Of a stretch of DNA of 64,000 bases, positions 1-11,347 are shown piece by piece. The notes under the pieces are model-generated. The model was not told where the DNA came from and did not search any database. It saw nothing but the letters and a program-made list of their open reading frames with translations. Source of the DNA: Myxocyprinus asiaticus (Eukaryota > Chordata > Actinopteri > Cypriniformes > Catostomidae); the NCBI RefSeq assembly GCF_019703515.2, contig NC_059348.1:21234156-21298155 (forward strand), in the 5' to 3' direction. A program made the translations under genes and the position numbers. The stretch's first letter is position 1. Every line of letters begins with the position of its first letter.

Positions 1-2200
1 CTCCTGGGACCCTCCCTGTTTGGCCCTCAACTTTCAGACATAACTTAAATGGTATTCTACTACGGACAGTTCTGCTGTAAGTTGTTTGATGGAAAGGGCC
101 ACCATGTCTACTTATGTAATCAATACATGAATGTCACAGCTGTTAAGCTGGAATGAGAGATGTTCTTCCATCAGGAGATCTGCACGGCACCTCAATATCT
201 GAGTTTGCGAGAGAAGAGGGAGAGATGCTGTGCAGTTGCTTTCCTCCTGATTGGTCGCTCGCTGCTGAACAGTGCTGCCTGCTCTGTCTTGTCTGTCCGT
301 GCGCTGTCAGTGTCCTCTTTGCTCCGTGACGTTATCACTGCATGAGAAAAGGGACATGTGGCATGACAGCGTGAGAGCATTGTCAATTGCGTGACTCTCA
401 CGCTCAGTGCGTGAGAGTTGGCAGCCCTGGGCTGATGTCATTCATCTTCATAGATCCAAATAACAAATAGATATAAAAACCAACAAAAGAATATATCAAA
501 ACATGCAAGTTTGAATCTGACACATGATTCAAATTTCCAGATTTTTCTCTTCTTTCCAAAATTCCCTGTCTACTCTCCAATATATAGAAAGGGCAAAAAT
601 GTAAAAAAAAAAAAAATGCTCTGGAACCATTTAAATGATTCATCAATTAATCCGATTACTCATCTGACATGTTAAAAGCCTCTGCTAAAACATTCAGTTC
701 TCATTCTGGAGGGTCTGATCCCATAGCCCATACAGTACCTACATAACGATAAAGACCAGAGAATAAGGGACAGCAGTTAAGAGCTGATAAAACAAAACAT
801 GAAGGCCTCATCAAATTACTGGAAGATCAGACTACTCTTAACACAGCCTGAATCACAGACAAGACTTGGATGTAGATGCCCTGCTTCTTTCAGTAAAGGT
901 CTGATCTGCTGAAAGAATACCACATGCAGCACATACAGCCATGTAACATTATTCAGTAGGATATTAGAATATTTTAAATAAAAATGATATATTTGACTTG
1001 AATATAATATCAAAGGGTCTCCAATACTGGAATAAACATGGCAACAACAACTCATAAAGGCCACCTGTCTTTGTATAGTTTTAGTGCAGTCAATACAAAT
1101 GAAATTGTGGTTAAGCAATATTTATTATAACATATGTAAATATTTATTATAAGATATTTTTTTGTAATTTACTGTATTACTGTATTTTGCTTTTGTAATT
1201 TACTGTATTACTTGCTATGAATTATGGGAGCATGATAAACAATCGCTGTAAATTATACAGTAAATTTCTTATAGTGCATTTAATAATTATTCAGCTTCAT
1301 TGATCTATATCATTTCAAGTGAGCTTTAGATCATTATCCATGAAGTTCAAGCAAATAAAGGAAGATTTGTCCCATTTAACTGGAATCCAAACATTTGGAT
1401 TTGCATACACATTGCTTAAAAATCATACATTCACAATTACAATAATTTATATTAAGTGAGATGAACACTACAACACATCACATGATATAAACAGAAATTA
1501 GATTAAAAATAAATGTGTAATAATTGCAAAAAGCTGTGAACTAGACATGTTTACAAAATTAGCCAATTACTACATAAATTATTTTCCTTTAAAGGTTCAT
1601 GTGTAATACCAAACTGATTTTTACAGAGCTTGATTTATGGTCAAATTACTATTAATTTTGAATATTCTGTTTATTTTAATACAGACTACAAAGACTATCA
1701 CATCTTAGTTTGATTTTGTATAAGAAGCAAAAGATGTTTGCTTTTACACAATGACACCAATTGTAGTAATGCTTCCCATTTAAACCAAAGACGATTTGTT
1801 TAGATTTGAATGATTTATGAAAGTAATGTAATTACTAAAGGGTCATTTGAGGAGGGTATTTGCTGCAGTGCATTTTTTTTATGAAACTAATAAGTGTACA
1901 CAAAACGAATATCGTTTAAACATATTCATAGGATATTACATATATTGTTCAAATCTCATGAATCTCATGCATCTTTTCCCAGTACAAGCAGATTGTAAGT
2001 GGAAAGTATGTGCATTCAAATTTCTACAGAAACTTACCCTCTGAGCTGTCAGTGCAAATATCAGTGTGAGGTCCTTAATCTTTTTAGCCCTTAACCTTCC
2101 TTCTGTGTAAATGTAAGCTTAATTTAAATACTCATTAAACTAAAAAGCAGAAGTGACCTTTCTTACAGTAAAAATTAGTCAGTGCTTAGATGTGAAGGAC
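1..2200. other. No gene recognised
   Basis: This stretch is AT-rich and holds only short open frames without splice-bounded protein similarity that I recognise. I see no terminal inverted repeats or coding exon. It lies beyond the 3' end of the tyw3 relic, so it may be intergenic or an intron of a gene to the left. Confidence 0.4.
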
Positions 2201-2216
2201 ACAAGGTTTGAGCTGG

Positions 2217-2218
<2 letters not shown>

Positions 2219-2262
<44 letters not shown>
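2219..2262. repeat. (TG)n microsatellite
   Basis: About 22 tandem TG units followed by a TC-rich stretch. The open frames crossing it on both strands are runs of Cys-Val or Thr-His and are not genes. Confidence 0.95.
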
Positions 2263-2279
2263 TCTCTCTCTTTCTCTTT

Positions 2280-2700
2280 TTTCCTCTCTTTTTGAGAAAT
2301 CAGTGGGCCTGGAGTGACAGTAAGAGGCAGCATGATTGCGCAGTGAGTCCTGAGGACACGCAGCCACCAAATCAGCTGGCAGTGGGAGAGAGGGTCCTAA
2401 TCAGAGGCAGAAATGGCCCACTTGACAATCACGCAGGCACAAAAGCTCCCAATTCTCCTCTGATTGCAGCGGTCCTCGTACCCTCCCAGCACTCCCTCTC
2501 ACTCACCCTAATGCCCCTTCAGCATAACCTGCCAATCAAGCGCCCCTCCTTCCTCCTCACACTTAATGTCTAGTAATAATTATGAGAGATTTCAAATGAT
2601 TACTTAGTCTTTCAGCTGGCTAATTGATGTTATTTTAAGATTAGCATTAGAAGTCTTTTGGTTGGGGAAAGGTTCATTTGAGGTTAACTTGGATCTTAAT
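2280..2700. promoter_or_regulatory. Candidate conserved non-coding element
   Basis: High-complexity, non-repetitive sequence between a microsatellite and a transposon relic. It contains TAAT-type homeodomain-like cores (for example around 2,570-2,640) and no coding potential I trust. Regulatory function is only inferred from the contrast with the surrounding low-complexity DNA. Confidence 0.2.
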
Positions 2701-2914
2701 GCCACTGTTTTCTTGATGCGGTGGAAACAATAGGAGTGCATAACAATGGGCAGACAAGTGTCTGAAAATGGCCAGAGCTACACTGGATCTTTATTGATTT
2801 CAGCCTTGAAATGACAGAATATTGTATTTCAATTGAGTGACTCAAATTTTACCTGATGCTGTCTAGTGTGAAATATCTTGAAAGGTCATAGTAAGCATAT
2901 ACTTTGTGTGTGTG

Positions 2915-3740
2915 TATATATCCACCGCTCTGCCACACCATTAAAACTACCTGCCTAATATTGTGTAGGTCCCCCTCATGCCACCAATATTCTTCTGACC
3001 ACAGTTGTACAGAGCGGTTATCTGAGTTACCGCAGACTTTGTCAGTTTGAACCAGTCTGGCCATTCTCTGTTGACCTCTCTCATCAACAAGGCATTTTCG
3101 TCTGCAGAACTGCCGCTCACTGGTTGTTTTTTGGTTTTGGCTCCATTCTGAGTCAATTCTAGAAACTGTTGTGTGTGAAAATCCCAGGAGATCAGCAGTT
3201 ACAGAAATACTCAAACCAGCCCGTCTGGCACCATCATCCATGTGATTATCTAATCAGCCAATCGTGTGGCAGCAGTGCATAAAATCATGCAGATAAGGGT
3301 CAGGAGCTTCAGTTAATGTTCACATCAACCATCAGAATGGGGAAAAAATTTGATCTCAGTGATTTAGACTGTGGCATTTAGACCAGATGGGCTGGTTTGA
3401 GTATTTCTGTAACTGCTGATCTCCTGGGATTTTCACACACAACAGTCTCTAGAATTTACTGGATGGAGGACCACCGGATCAAGACCCTGTCATGGCCAGC
3501 CCAATCTCCAGACCTGAACACCATTTAAAACCTCTGGAATGTGATCAAGAGAAAGATGGATGGCCACAAACCATCAAACAAAGCCGAGCTGCTTACATTT
3601 TTGTGCCAGGAGTGACCCAACAGCAATGTGAAAGACTGGTGGAGAGCTTGCCAAGATGCATGAAAGCTGTGATTGAAAATCAGGGTTATTCCACCAAATA
3701 TTGATTTCTGAACTCTTCCTAAGAGTTCTCCCTAATTAGT
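2915..3740. mobile_element. Two Tc1-like transposon fragments fused head-to-head
   Basis: The minus strand from about 3,241 down encodes a Tc1-like transposase N-terminal half (GLSISVTADLLGFSHTTVSR, the helix-turn-helix region). The plus strand from about 3,337 encodes MGKKFDLSDLDCG, a stop, then the same helix-turn-helix region and, after an internal deletion, the C-terminus ending MKAVIENQGYSTKY at 3,703. The shared segment forms an inverted repeat (about 3,165-3,235 against 3,375-3,450). Both copies are defective. The same family recurs at 52.5-57.5 kb. Confidence 0.8.
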
Positions 3741-4015
3741 ATTGTGTTGTTTAAAATTTTATATGAACTTGTTTTCTTTGCATTACTCGTGGTCTGATAA
3801 CACTGCATATTTTTTGTTTTGACACGTTGTCATTTTCTGCAAATAATTACTCTAAATGACAATATTTTTATTTGGAATTTGGGAATGTTGAAATGTTGTC
3901 AGTACTTTATAGAATAAAACAAACATGTTCATTTAACTCAAACACATACCTATACATAGTAAATCCAGAGAAACTCATAATTTTGCAGTGGAATCTTAAT
4001 TTTTTCCAGAGCTGC

Positions 4016-4016
<1 letters not shown>

Positions 4017-4079
<63 letters not shown>
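4017..4079. repeat. (TA)n-(CA)n compound microsatellite
   Basis: A TA run followed directly by a CA run that abuts the left terminal repeat of the next transposon. Confidence 0.9.
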
Positions 4080-4081
<2 letters not shown>

Positions 4082-4623
4082 CCGGTCAAAAGTTTTGAAA
4101 CACTCATTCTTTATTATTATTTGTTTTCTTCACATTTTAGAATAATAGTAAAGTCATTAAAACTATGGAATAACATAAATGGAACTATGGGAATTATGTT
4201 GTGACTAAACAAAATCCAAAATAAATCAAAACTGTGTTATATTTTAGCATCTTCAAAGTAGTCACCCTTTGCCTAGAATTTGCAGACATGTACTCTTGAC
4301 ATTTTCTCAACCAACTTCTTGAGGTATCACCCTGGGATGCTTTTTAAACAGTTTTGAAGGAGTTCCCATCTATGTTGGGCACTTATTGGCTGCTTTTTTA
4401 TTTGGTCCAAGTCATCAATTTCAAAAAATGTTTTTTTTTTATTTATTTATTTATTTTTATAAAATTTTAGATTTATAATGAAATAAATTAATAAGGTGGC
4501 ACAATTATATTTTTGTCTACAAAACTAATTCCAAACATTTAAGCATACACCTTCAGATCAAAAGATTTTTAAGATCATGAGAAACATTTCAGTCAAGTGT
4601 TTCAAAACTTTTGACCGGTAGTG
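4077..4623. mobile_element. Internally deleted Tc1-like element
   Basis: Inverted terminal repeats read CACTACCGGTCAAAAGTTTT at the left and its complement at the right end (about 4,595-4,623). The interior at 4,250-4,400 resembles the known fish Tc1 segment beginning 'AAGTAGTCACCCTTTGCCT'. At roughly 550 bp it is too short to be autonomous. Confidence 0.85.
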
Positions 4624-5296
4624 TGTATATATGTATATATATATATTCATAATTTCATAACATAGGCTACTTTTAATTAATTCTCCGTAATTAATCTTAG
4701 TGAAAGCCTTTTTTATTTTTTAAATTGTAAAAATCTTTTATACCAAATCAATTGTAATCTAAAATGTAAATAAGAGTAATAATCTTAATAAATTAGCTTT
4801 ATCAATATTATGACATTTTATATATTCAGTATACACATATCTACAAAATACCAATCTACATACCAATCTAAAAATGGCTGTGGCCACAGTTTGAATATAC
4901 TCTCTCTGGGCAGTAATTGAACTGAGCATTAAATATAGGCCTACTAGAGATTACTGAAGCACTAAACCACACAGTGAAGTTTAGCTTTCAGCAGCACAGT
5001 TGCTCTATTCAAGTAGTTACAGATGTGTTTAAAAGTGCATCTACCCCATCTACTGGTGTACTGCTATACACATTCATGTGGATTACTATCTGTCTGAAGA
5101 CAGCTCAGACAGCCACAGTTCAACACTCTTTCCAGACCACTTCATTTTCTTATTCTTTGGCAAACAAATGTCTTTTAAAATGTAAAATGTACTTTTTATC
5201 TACTAACTGACTAATGCGTGCCATGAGAAGACTTGTATTCACTTGTGGAATACCAGGTTGTACTAAAAAATTAACCTTTTTAGGAAAGATAAGATA

Positions 5297-5510
5297 CAAT
5301 GGAGTTTAAAAGTTTGAGACCACTTGTGTTTGCTTCTGTTTTACCAGCACTTTTGCTTTTCCAATTTAATGCAAAATGTAATTACAAATTGTATTATCAG
5401 TATAACAATTTCAGTGAAAATTTGACTTGAAAACTACATGAATTTCAGAATTTTTTAGTATTTGGTACGTAAGCATTTTGTATGCACTTGGAATGGCATA
5501 GGCAATATTT
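5297..5510 (+). mobile_element. Tc1-like terminus (left, TA-flanked)
   Basis: The sequence begins CAATGGAGTTTAAAAGTTTG after a TA dinucleotide. It is the inverted partner of the terminus at 7,320-7,493. The two termini enclose the last exons of the tyw3 relic, so they are more likely two independent fragments than one element. Confidence 0.65.
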
Positions 5511-5574
5511 ATTCCGCTCTATCATTCGACTGACATACATAGATACATTTTATATCAAAACGTTTTCAAATAAA

Positions 5575-5973
5575 TAATTTTATTGTTACATCAAGAGGAT
5601 GACTTCCGACATTACAGTATCTTTAACATTGCATTATTTCAACATTACACAAAACTTGTTACACATATAATTAAACCTTTATGTGGATTATGGATTCTGT
5701 CTTAATTAAAAATGAGTTAATGAAAATGAGACATCAGAATGAAAATGAAGCAGATCCACATGGCGGAGACAGGACTGTTAATGAATCAAGACACCCAAAT
5801 GAGCCGTTGCAGGACTAGGCCCAGACAGTAATGCCTTCTAAACCAGAGAAAATGTACTCAAAACCACACAGCATGTTCACAACGACATCTGACAAATGGC
5901 TTGTCATGGATGAATAACATGGTCGATTTCTACATTGCTGTGAGGGGCAATGCTGGACAACATCTTCCTTCTG
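5575..5973 (-). other. Possible terminal exon and 3' UTR of the tyw3 relic
   Basis: A good acceptor (TTGCTCTTGCAG) precedes an open frame from 5,973 to a stop at 5,815 (ends GLEGITVWA), followed by about 230 bp and an AATAAA signal near 5,583 on the minus strand. The peptide is not recognisable as TYW3. It could be the last exon, a UTR exon, or unrelated. Confidence 0.35.
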
Positions 5974-6664
5974 CAAGAGCAAAGAAAAATGATGGTTTAT
6001 ACACAAAAGCTTTTGAAGTAACGGCATGTTAAACTAAAACAGATCCACCGCAATCACGCTAAATAATAAGGCATATGAATGAGCAATACAGGAAGCAGGC
6101 ACCTCTTATCAAAATTCTGAAGGTTTCTAACAGAAGTGGGTTTGTGAGTGTTTTATTTACATTTGTCATTAAGAAACAACTTTACTTTTAGCTAAGACAT
6201 CTGCACACTTTTCCAATGTTTGCATCCAATGTTTACAAAAATGACAATGTGAAGTAGGCCTATGTTTAAAGGGCTGGTACTCCACTATATGGGTATTTGA
6301 TTACACACAAACTTTGGTAAATATGCACTCTTGAGAACATTTGGAGCTAAATACCAGAGAATGATGGTCAGATGATGAATAGGAAGATGTCCTATAATAA
6401 ACACATTAGATCACAGTCCATTTCCACTTGATGCTCTCATTTTGTTCTTCGACAGTTTGGCTGTCACAGAATCGTCCTGGATCCTTTTCCTCCTCCGTCT
6501 GTAGACAGGTTTCTTGTCCGTCCCATCCTGAAAACTACATCTCAGTGCTGGAGGTTGAAGGGCAGCTTGTAAGCAATCACTGAATCTGTTTAAAATAAAT
6601 ATGACATAACTCTGTAAATAAAAGTCTTTGTGAGTATGAAGTTATGATGTTAAATGAAGAAATA

Positions 6665-7308
6665 TTAAAGTGGTAGTTAACCCAAAAATGAAAATTCTCT
6701 CATGATTTACTCACCCTCATGCCATCCCAGATGTGTATGACTTTCTTTATTCTGCTGAACACAAAAGAAGATTTTTAGAAAAATATTTCAGCTCTGTAGG
6801 TCCATACAATGCAAGTGAATGGTGATCAAATCTTTGAAGCTCCAAAAAGCACATAAAGGCAGCATCAAAGTAATCCCTAAGACTCCAGTGGTTTTACAAT
6901 GTCTTCTGAAGTGATCCAATGAGTTCTGGTTGAGAAACATATCAAAATATGACATCGCTGTCTCTAAGCACGATCATGATTTCAAGCTCGATTACATTTC
7001 GAATACATTTTTGTCTGTTCTCACCCAAAACTGAATGTATCACTTCAGAAGACACAGATTAATCCACTGGAGTCTTATGGATTACTTTTATAATGCTTTT
7101 ATGTGATTTGGACTTTCAGAGTTCTGGCGACCATTCACTTGCATTATATGAACCTACAGTGCTGACATATTCTACTAAAAATCTTAATTTGTGTTCTTCA
7201 GAAGAAAGAAAGTCATACACATCCTGGGATGGCATGAGGGTGAGTAAATCATGACAGAATTTAATTTTATTTTTTTTAAAAATTTTTTTGGGTGAAGTAT
7301 CCCTTTAA
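6665..7308. mobile_element. TTAA-flanked cyprinid-type MITE, copy 1
   Basis: Bounded by TTAA and starting with a variant of AGGGATAGTTCACCCAAAAA, ending with the complement (GGGTGAAGTATCCCTTTAA). The interior carries the family signature CTCACCCTCATGCCATCCCA at both ends in opposite orientation. It lies within a tyw3 intron. Confidence 0.9.
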
Positions 7309-7319
7309 GATTCTATTTT

Positions 7320-7493
7320 AAGATATAATTTTTAGGGCACTATTCAAATGTAAGGAAATGTGACACTGAACATTGAAAATTCTATATTAAATAATACATT
7401 TATTAAAAAAAAATATTAAAAAAATAGAATGGAAAATCATGTATTAATGCAAAGTATTTCGACTAGTGGTCTCAGACTTTTGGACCCTAACTG
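7320..7493 (-). mobile_element. Tc1-like terminus (right, TA-flanked)
   Basis: The complement reads CAGTTAGGGTCCAAAAGTCT and continues GAGACCACT, matching the terminus at 5,297 in inverted orientation. A TA follows at 7,494-7,495. Confidence 0.65.
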
Positions 7494-7693
7494 TAAATAA
7501 GCATACAGAGACATAGAACAAACAGCTTTAGATAATATGCTTGAAAACATAGCTCTCTATTCTTTTAAGATTTTCTTCTTCTCATTAGCAACTCCAACAA
7601 GGAAAATGAGGTATTCGTCACTGATGAGGAATACCCCTGTGGCTGAGAGGTACCTCAAGACAATGTGTGCTGGGCACCACCTATGCTTGACAA

Positions 7694-8418
7694 AAATAGT
7701 TCTCTCAGAAATGAAAATTCTCTCATCGTTTACTCACCCTCATGCTATCCCAGGTGTTTATGACTTTCTTTTTTCTGCAGAACACAAATTAAGATTTTTA
7801 GAAGAATATCTCAGCTCTGTAGGTCCATACAATGAAAGTGAATGGTGACCAGAACTTTGAAGCTCCAAAAAGCACATAAATGCAGCATAAAAGTAATCCA
7901 TACAACTCCAGTTGTTTAATCCATGTCTTCTAAAGTGATCCAAATGGTTTTGGATGAAAACACATCAAAATGTAACTCCTTTTTCACTATAAATCTTGAT
8001 ATCAGCAGTCTCCTTTGTGATCATGATTTCAAGCTCGATTACTCTTCTTAGCACCATCTAGCACTCTGTGCATGCATCAAGCACTAGGAGGTGTAATTGA
8101 GCTTGATATCATGATTGTGTCTCAAGACTGCAATGACAAGATGTACAATGAAAAATTAGTTATATTTTGATCTGTTTCTCACCCACAACTCATTAGATCA
8201 CTTCAGGACCACTAGAGTCTTGTGGATTACTTTTATGCTTCCTTTACATGCTTTTTTGAGCTTCAAAGGTTTGGTCACCTTTCACTTGCATTGTCAGGTC
8301 CTATAGAGCTGAAATATTCTTCTAAAAATCTTTGTGTTCAGCAAAAGAAAATCTTACACATCTGGGATTTGTCTAAATGATGAGAGAATAATAATTTTTG
8401 GGTGAACTATGCCTCAAA
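7694..8418. mobile_element. MITE of the same family, copy 2
   Basis: Degenerate ends (GTTCTCTCAGAAATGAAAA at the left, GGGTGAACTATGCCTC at the right) with the family's CTCACCCTCATGC and TTTGTGTTCAGC segments inside. Its left end lies about 14 bp from the acceptor of the tyw3 exon at 7,680. Confidence 0.8.
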
Positions 8419-8950
8419 AGTACACTGATGTATCTTTGAATATTCTTACCATGATTAGCTTGCCTTTCTTTCCCACAGTTATAACAGAATTCCTGAAGCC
8501 AGAGTTTATTGCAACAGTGTGCTGAGGAGCAAACCATCAACAGCAAGTTATTCTTCCCCCCCTACCCCCCTCTAAACACTACATGGTAAGTTTCATTCTA
8601 ATTAAGGTTGACAGTTCCCAGTAACTGTGCATCTTCATGGTGTTTACACTGAACATGAAGGACAAAAGGCTCAAACGTGAAAGTAGTGTCTCCAACAGAC
8701 TTCTTGAAACCCGTAACCTGTTTGAAAAAGTAATGAAGCTGTAACATCAAGGTAAATTATTAATTTACAGTACTTTTGTAAAATGTTGTTAATGGTGACT
8801 GTATTTCTCACCACATCTTCTTTTTGGCACTTCTGGTGGGTAACAAATAACCAGGAACAGTACTGCTTTTGCACATTGGTGCACTCTGACACCTTAGATC
8901 AAAACACATGCCATTACCAAACAGACAGGAACCAATACACTTATACACTT

Positions 8951-9135
8951 ACACTACCAGTCAAACGCTTGTTTCTCACGATGATCTTAAAAACCTTTTG
9001 ATCTAATGGCTTATGCTTAAATGCTTGTATGAGTTTTAATGACTTTCCTATTATCTTATAATGTAGAAAATAGTAATAGTAAAAAATAGATATGAGTGTA
9101 CAAACTTGTAACTGGTAGATTATAAAACCTACACT
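8951..9135. mobile_element. Tc1-like fragment
   Basis: Begins CACTACCAGTCAAACGCTTG and follows the subterminal sequence of the element at 4,077-4,623 in opposite orientation. It lies where the missing tyw3 5' exons would be expected. Confidence 0.65.
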
Positions 9136-9137
9136 GG

Positions 9138-10003
9138 CTGCCAAAAATTCTGAATAATGTGCAGATTTTGCTGTTTCGGAAGGAAATTGGTACTTTAATT
9201 CACCAAAGTGGCATTCAACTGATCACAAAGTATAGTCAGGACATTAATAATGTGAAAAACAGCACCATCACTATTTGAAAAAGTCATTTTTGATCAAATC
9301 TAGACAGGCCCCATTTCCAGCAGCCATTACTCCAACACCTTATCCTTGAGTAGTCATGCTAAATTGCTAATTTTGAGGAATCAAGGCTATACAATGCTTG
9401 AAATTGCCAAAAAACTGAAGATTTCATACAAAGTGTACACTACAGTCTTCAAAGACAAAGGACAACTGGCTCTAACAAGGACAGAAAGAGATGTGGAAGG
9501 CCAGATGTACAACTAAACAAGAGGATAAGTACATCAGAGCCTCTAGTTTGAGAAATAGACGCCTCACATGTCCTCAGCTGACAGCTTCATTGAATTCTAC
9601 CCGCTCAACACCAGTTTCATGTACAACAGTAAAGAGAAGACTCAGGGGTGCAGGCGCATATGGGAAGAATTACAAAGAAAAAGCCACTTCAAAAAACAGA
9701 AAATCAAAAAGGAAAGGTTAGAGTGGGCAAAGAAACACAGACATTGGACAACAGATAATTGGAAAAGAGTGTTATGGATCTTAACCCCATTGAGCTTTTG
9801 TGGGATCAGCTAGACTGTAAGGTGCGTGAGAAGTGCCCGACAAGACAGTCACATCTATGGCAAGTGCCACAGGAAGTGTGGGGTGAAATGTCACCTGAGT
9901 ATCTGGACAAACTGACAGCTAGAATGCCAAGGATCTGCAAAGATGTCATTGCTGCACATGGAGGATTTTTTATTTTTTTATTTGAACTCTTTGAAGTAGT
10001 TTA
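9138..10003 (+). pseudogene. Degenerate Tc1-like transposase
   Basis: Three overlapping frames give consecutive pieces of a Tc1 transposase: a helix-turn-helix region near 9,380-9,560, a DDE core portion (RLEWAKKHRHWTTDNWKRVL, about 9,717-9,777) and a C-terminal part (LNPIELLWDQLDCKVRE, from about 9,780). A deletion joins the WTTDNW segment almost directly to the LNPIELLWD segment. Stops and frame changes make it non-functional. It separates the tyw3 and cryz relics. Confidence 0.85.
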
Positions 10004-10333
10004 AGAAGTTCTGAAATTTTTTGTTTTCATGTAGAATAAAGCAGCTTTTATATGTTTACTATGTACTGTATATATTATAAGGTATATGAATGGAGTCTTC
10101 ATCTCATGTAAGTGCTCATGATTTTATACTTACTGTATGTTCCAAAATTATGATTAATTTCTTTGGGAATAAATCTTTTTTTAATGTGTCAAAAAATTAC
10201 TGATTGCACCTTTAAGGTCCCCATTAGGCTAGAGACAGCACTGACATTAACCATGGGCCACGATTGCTGGGGTTTTCTTTTTTTTTTTTTTTTTTCCAAA
10301 GAGCTTTGTAAACTTTACTATCTGCTGTTGTAG

Positions 10334-10486
10334 GTTCTGATTCGAGTCCATGCATGTGGAGCAAACCCAGTGGAGATGTATATCTGATCTGGATCCTACG
10401 CTCGGAAGCCCAATTTGCCCTATACTCCAGGATCAGATGTCTCTGGTGTGGTTGAAGTTCTTGGGGAGGGTATTAGCCTTCTGCAG
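10334..10486 (+). pseudogene. cryz: Orphan cryz exon with nonsense mutation
   Basis: Zeta-crystallin/quinone oxidoreductase is a cytosolic NADPH-dependent enzyme of the MDR superfamily. One exon of 51 codons is bounded by an acceptor (TGCTGTTGTAG) and a possible donor (CAG/GTGCCG). It reads VLIRVHACGANPVEMYI, a TGA at 10,385-10,387, then [20 protein letters not shown]. The expected residue at the stop is Arg, so a CGA-to-TGA transition explains it. No other cryz exon was found between here and lrrc53. The position beside and divergent from tyw3 matches the mammalian CRYZ/TYW3 pair. Confidence 0.85.
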
Positions 10487-11299
10487 GTGCCGTCATTTTA
10501 TATGTTAACCCTCTTACATACTGTAAGATTGACAGTAAACAAGGCAAATAGACATAAACTATAAACTTTAAGAAAAATTATAGTAAAATATTCTCAACAC
10601 TAAAAGAAAAATATGTATTAATTCATATTTAATAACCTGTGGAATCTGATTGTTAAAATAGGATATTTTGCATTTAGATAAATACAGTATTTCTATAGAA
10701 TTATGCTATTGTATCATGTAATTAAAAGTCTTACAAAATAGTATTTGCAGTGAACACATTGCTAATTGTAAAGAGTTCTAGAAAATGATAACCAATACAG
10801 CAATTTATTGAAATATTTTGGCTGCTGATGGCATTTGTTCAGTGTAATAGTTTGTTAGCCAGGCTTGTCTGCCTTGTCTAGTGTAATAGATGGGAACAAT
10901 GTAAGGTGAACTGATGTGTGTTCTTGGCTGGCCACTGTAACACATTTCTGAGATCAGGTAACATACTGGTTCGCATGCTCCATTTGCATGTAACCGAACA
11001 CAGCTACATTGCAGCTATGATATACACAGGGTGACTGCAGGACAGGAGCACTACAGAGAAACTAATACTGTGTGGAAATTGAGAAAGTAATTTTGGATTT
11101 CTAGTGTATTGATAGGAGTGTTTGGTTTTATGCTGTACACCGTGTGGTAAGTATTACAACATATATTTGGTAAATGTCATATGCTTTATTATAAAGAGAG
11201 CACAGTTTAGCTATATAAATTCTCAAATACTAGTCCTGTTTTAGGAAGTAGATTTAATCTTTTTGTTTTAGCAGAGGGATTTTGAGTTTATAAAATATT

Positions 11300-11347
<48 letters not shown>

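Larger units (their letters stand above)
6411..8892 (-). pseudogene. tyw3: tyw3 pseudogene (tRNA wybutosine-synthesising protein 3)
   Basis: TYW3 is the S-adenosylmethionine-dependent methyltransferase of wybutosine synthesis on phenylalanine tRNA. Five exon relics lie on the minus strand in family order: 8,892-8,812 (VQKQYCSWLFVTHQKC), 8,717-8,619 (FEPFVLHVQCKHHEDAQLL), 8,521-8,450 (AINSGFRNSVITVGKKGK), 7,680-about 7,565 (STHCLEVPLSH ... DEYLIFLVGVANEK) and 6,585-6,411 (FSDCLQAAL ... stop). Lesions: the donor after exon 8,717-8,619 reads GG instead of GT (8,618-8,617); the 7,680 exon has a net two-base loss after SHRG, giving a stop at 7,620-7,618; its own donor is not found; and the 5' exons (start and FFTTSSCSGR-type region) are missing, with Tc1-like DNA in their place. 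MITEs sit in two introns. Identity is strong; loss of function is inferred from these breaks. Confidence 0.85.

Noticed and set aside
2179..2573. ORFs across the TG microsatellite
   Set aside because: They consist largely of Cys-Val or Thr-His repeats generated by the dinucleotide run.
5297..7493. Capture of tyw3 exons by a Tc1 transposon
   Set aside because: The exons are in native order and orientation relative to the exons outside the termini, so two separate Tc1 fragments around a native gene relic are simpler. Kept as a low-priority finding.
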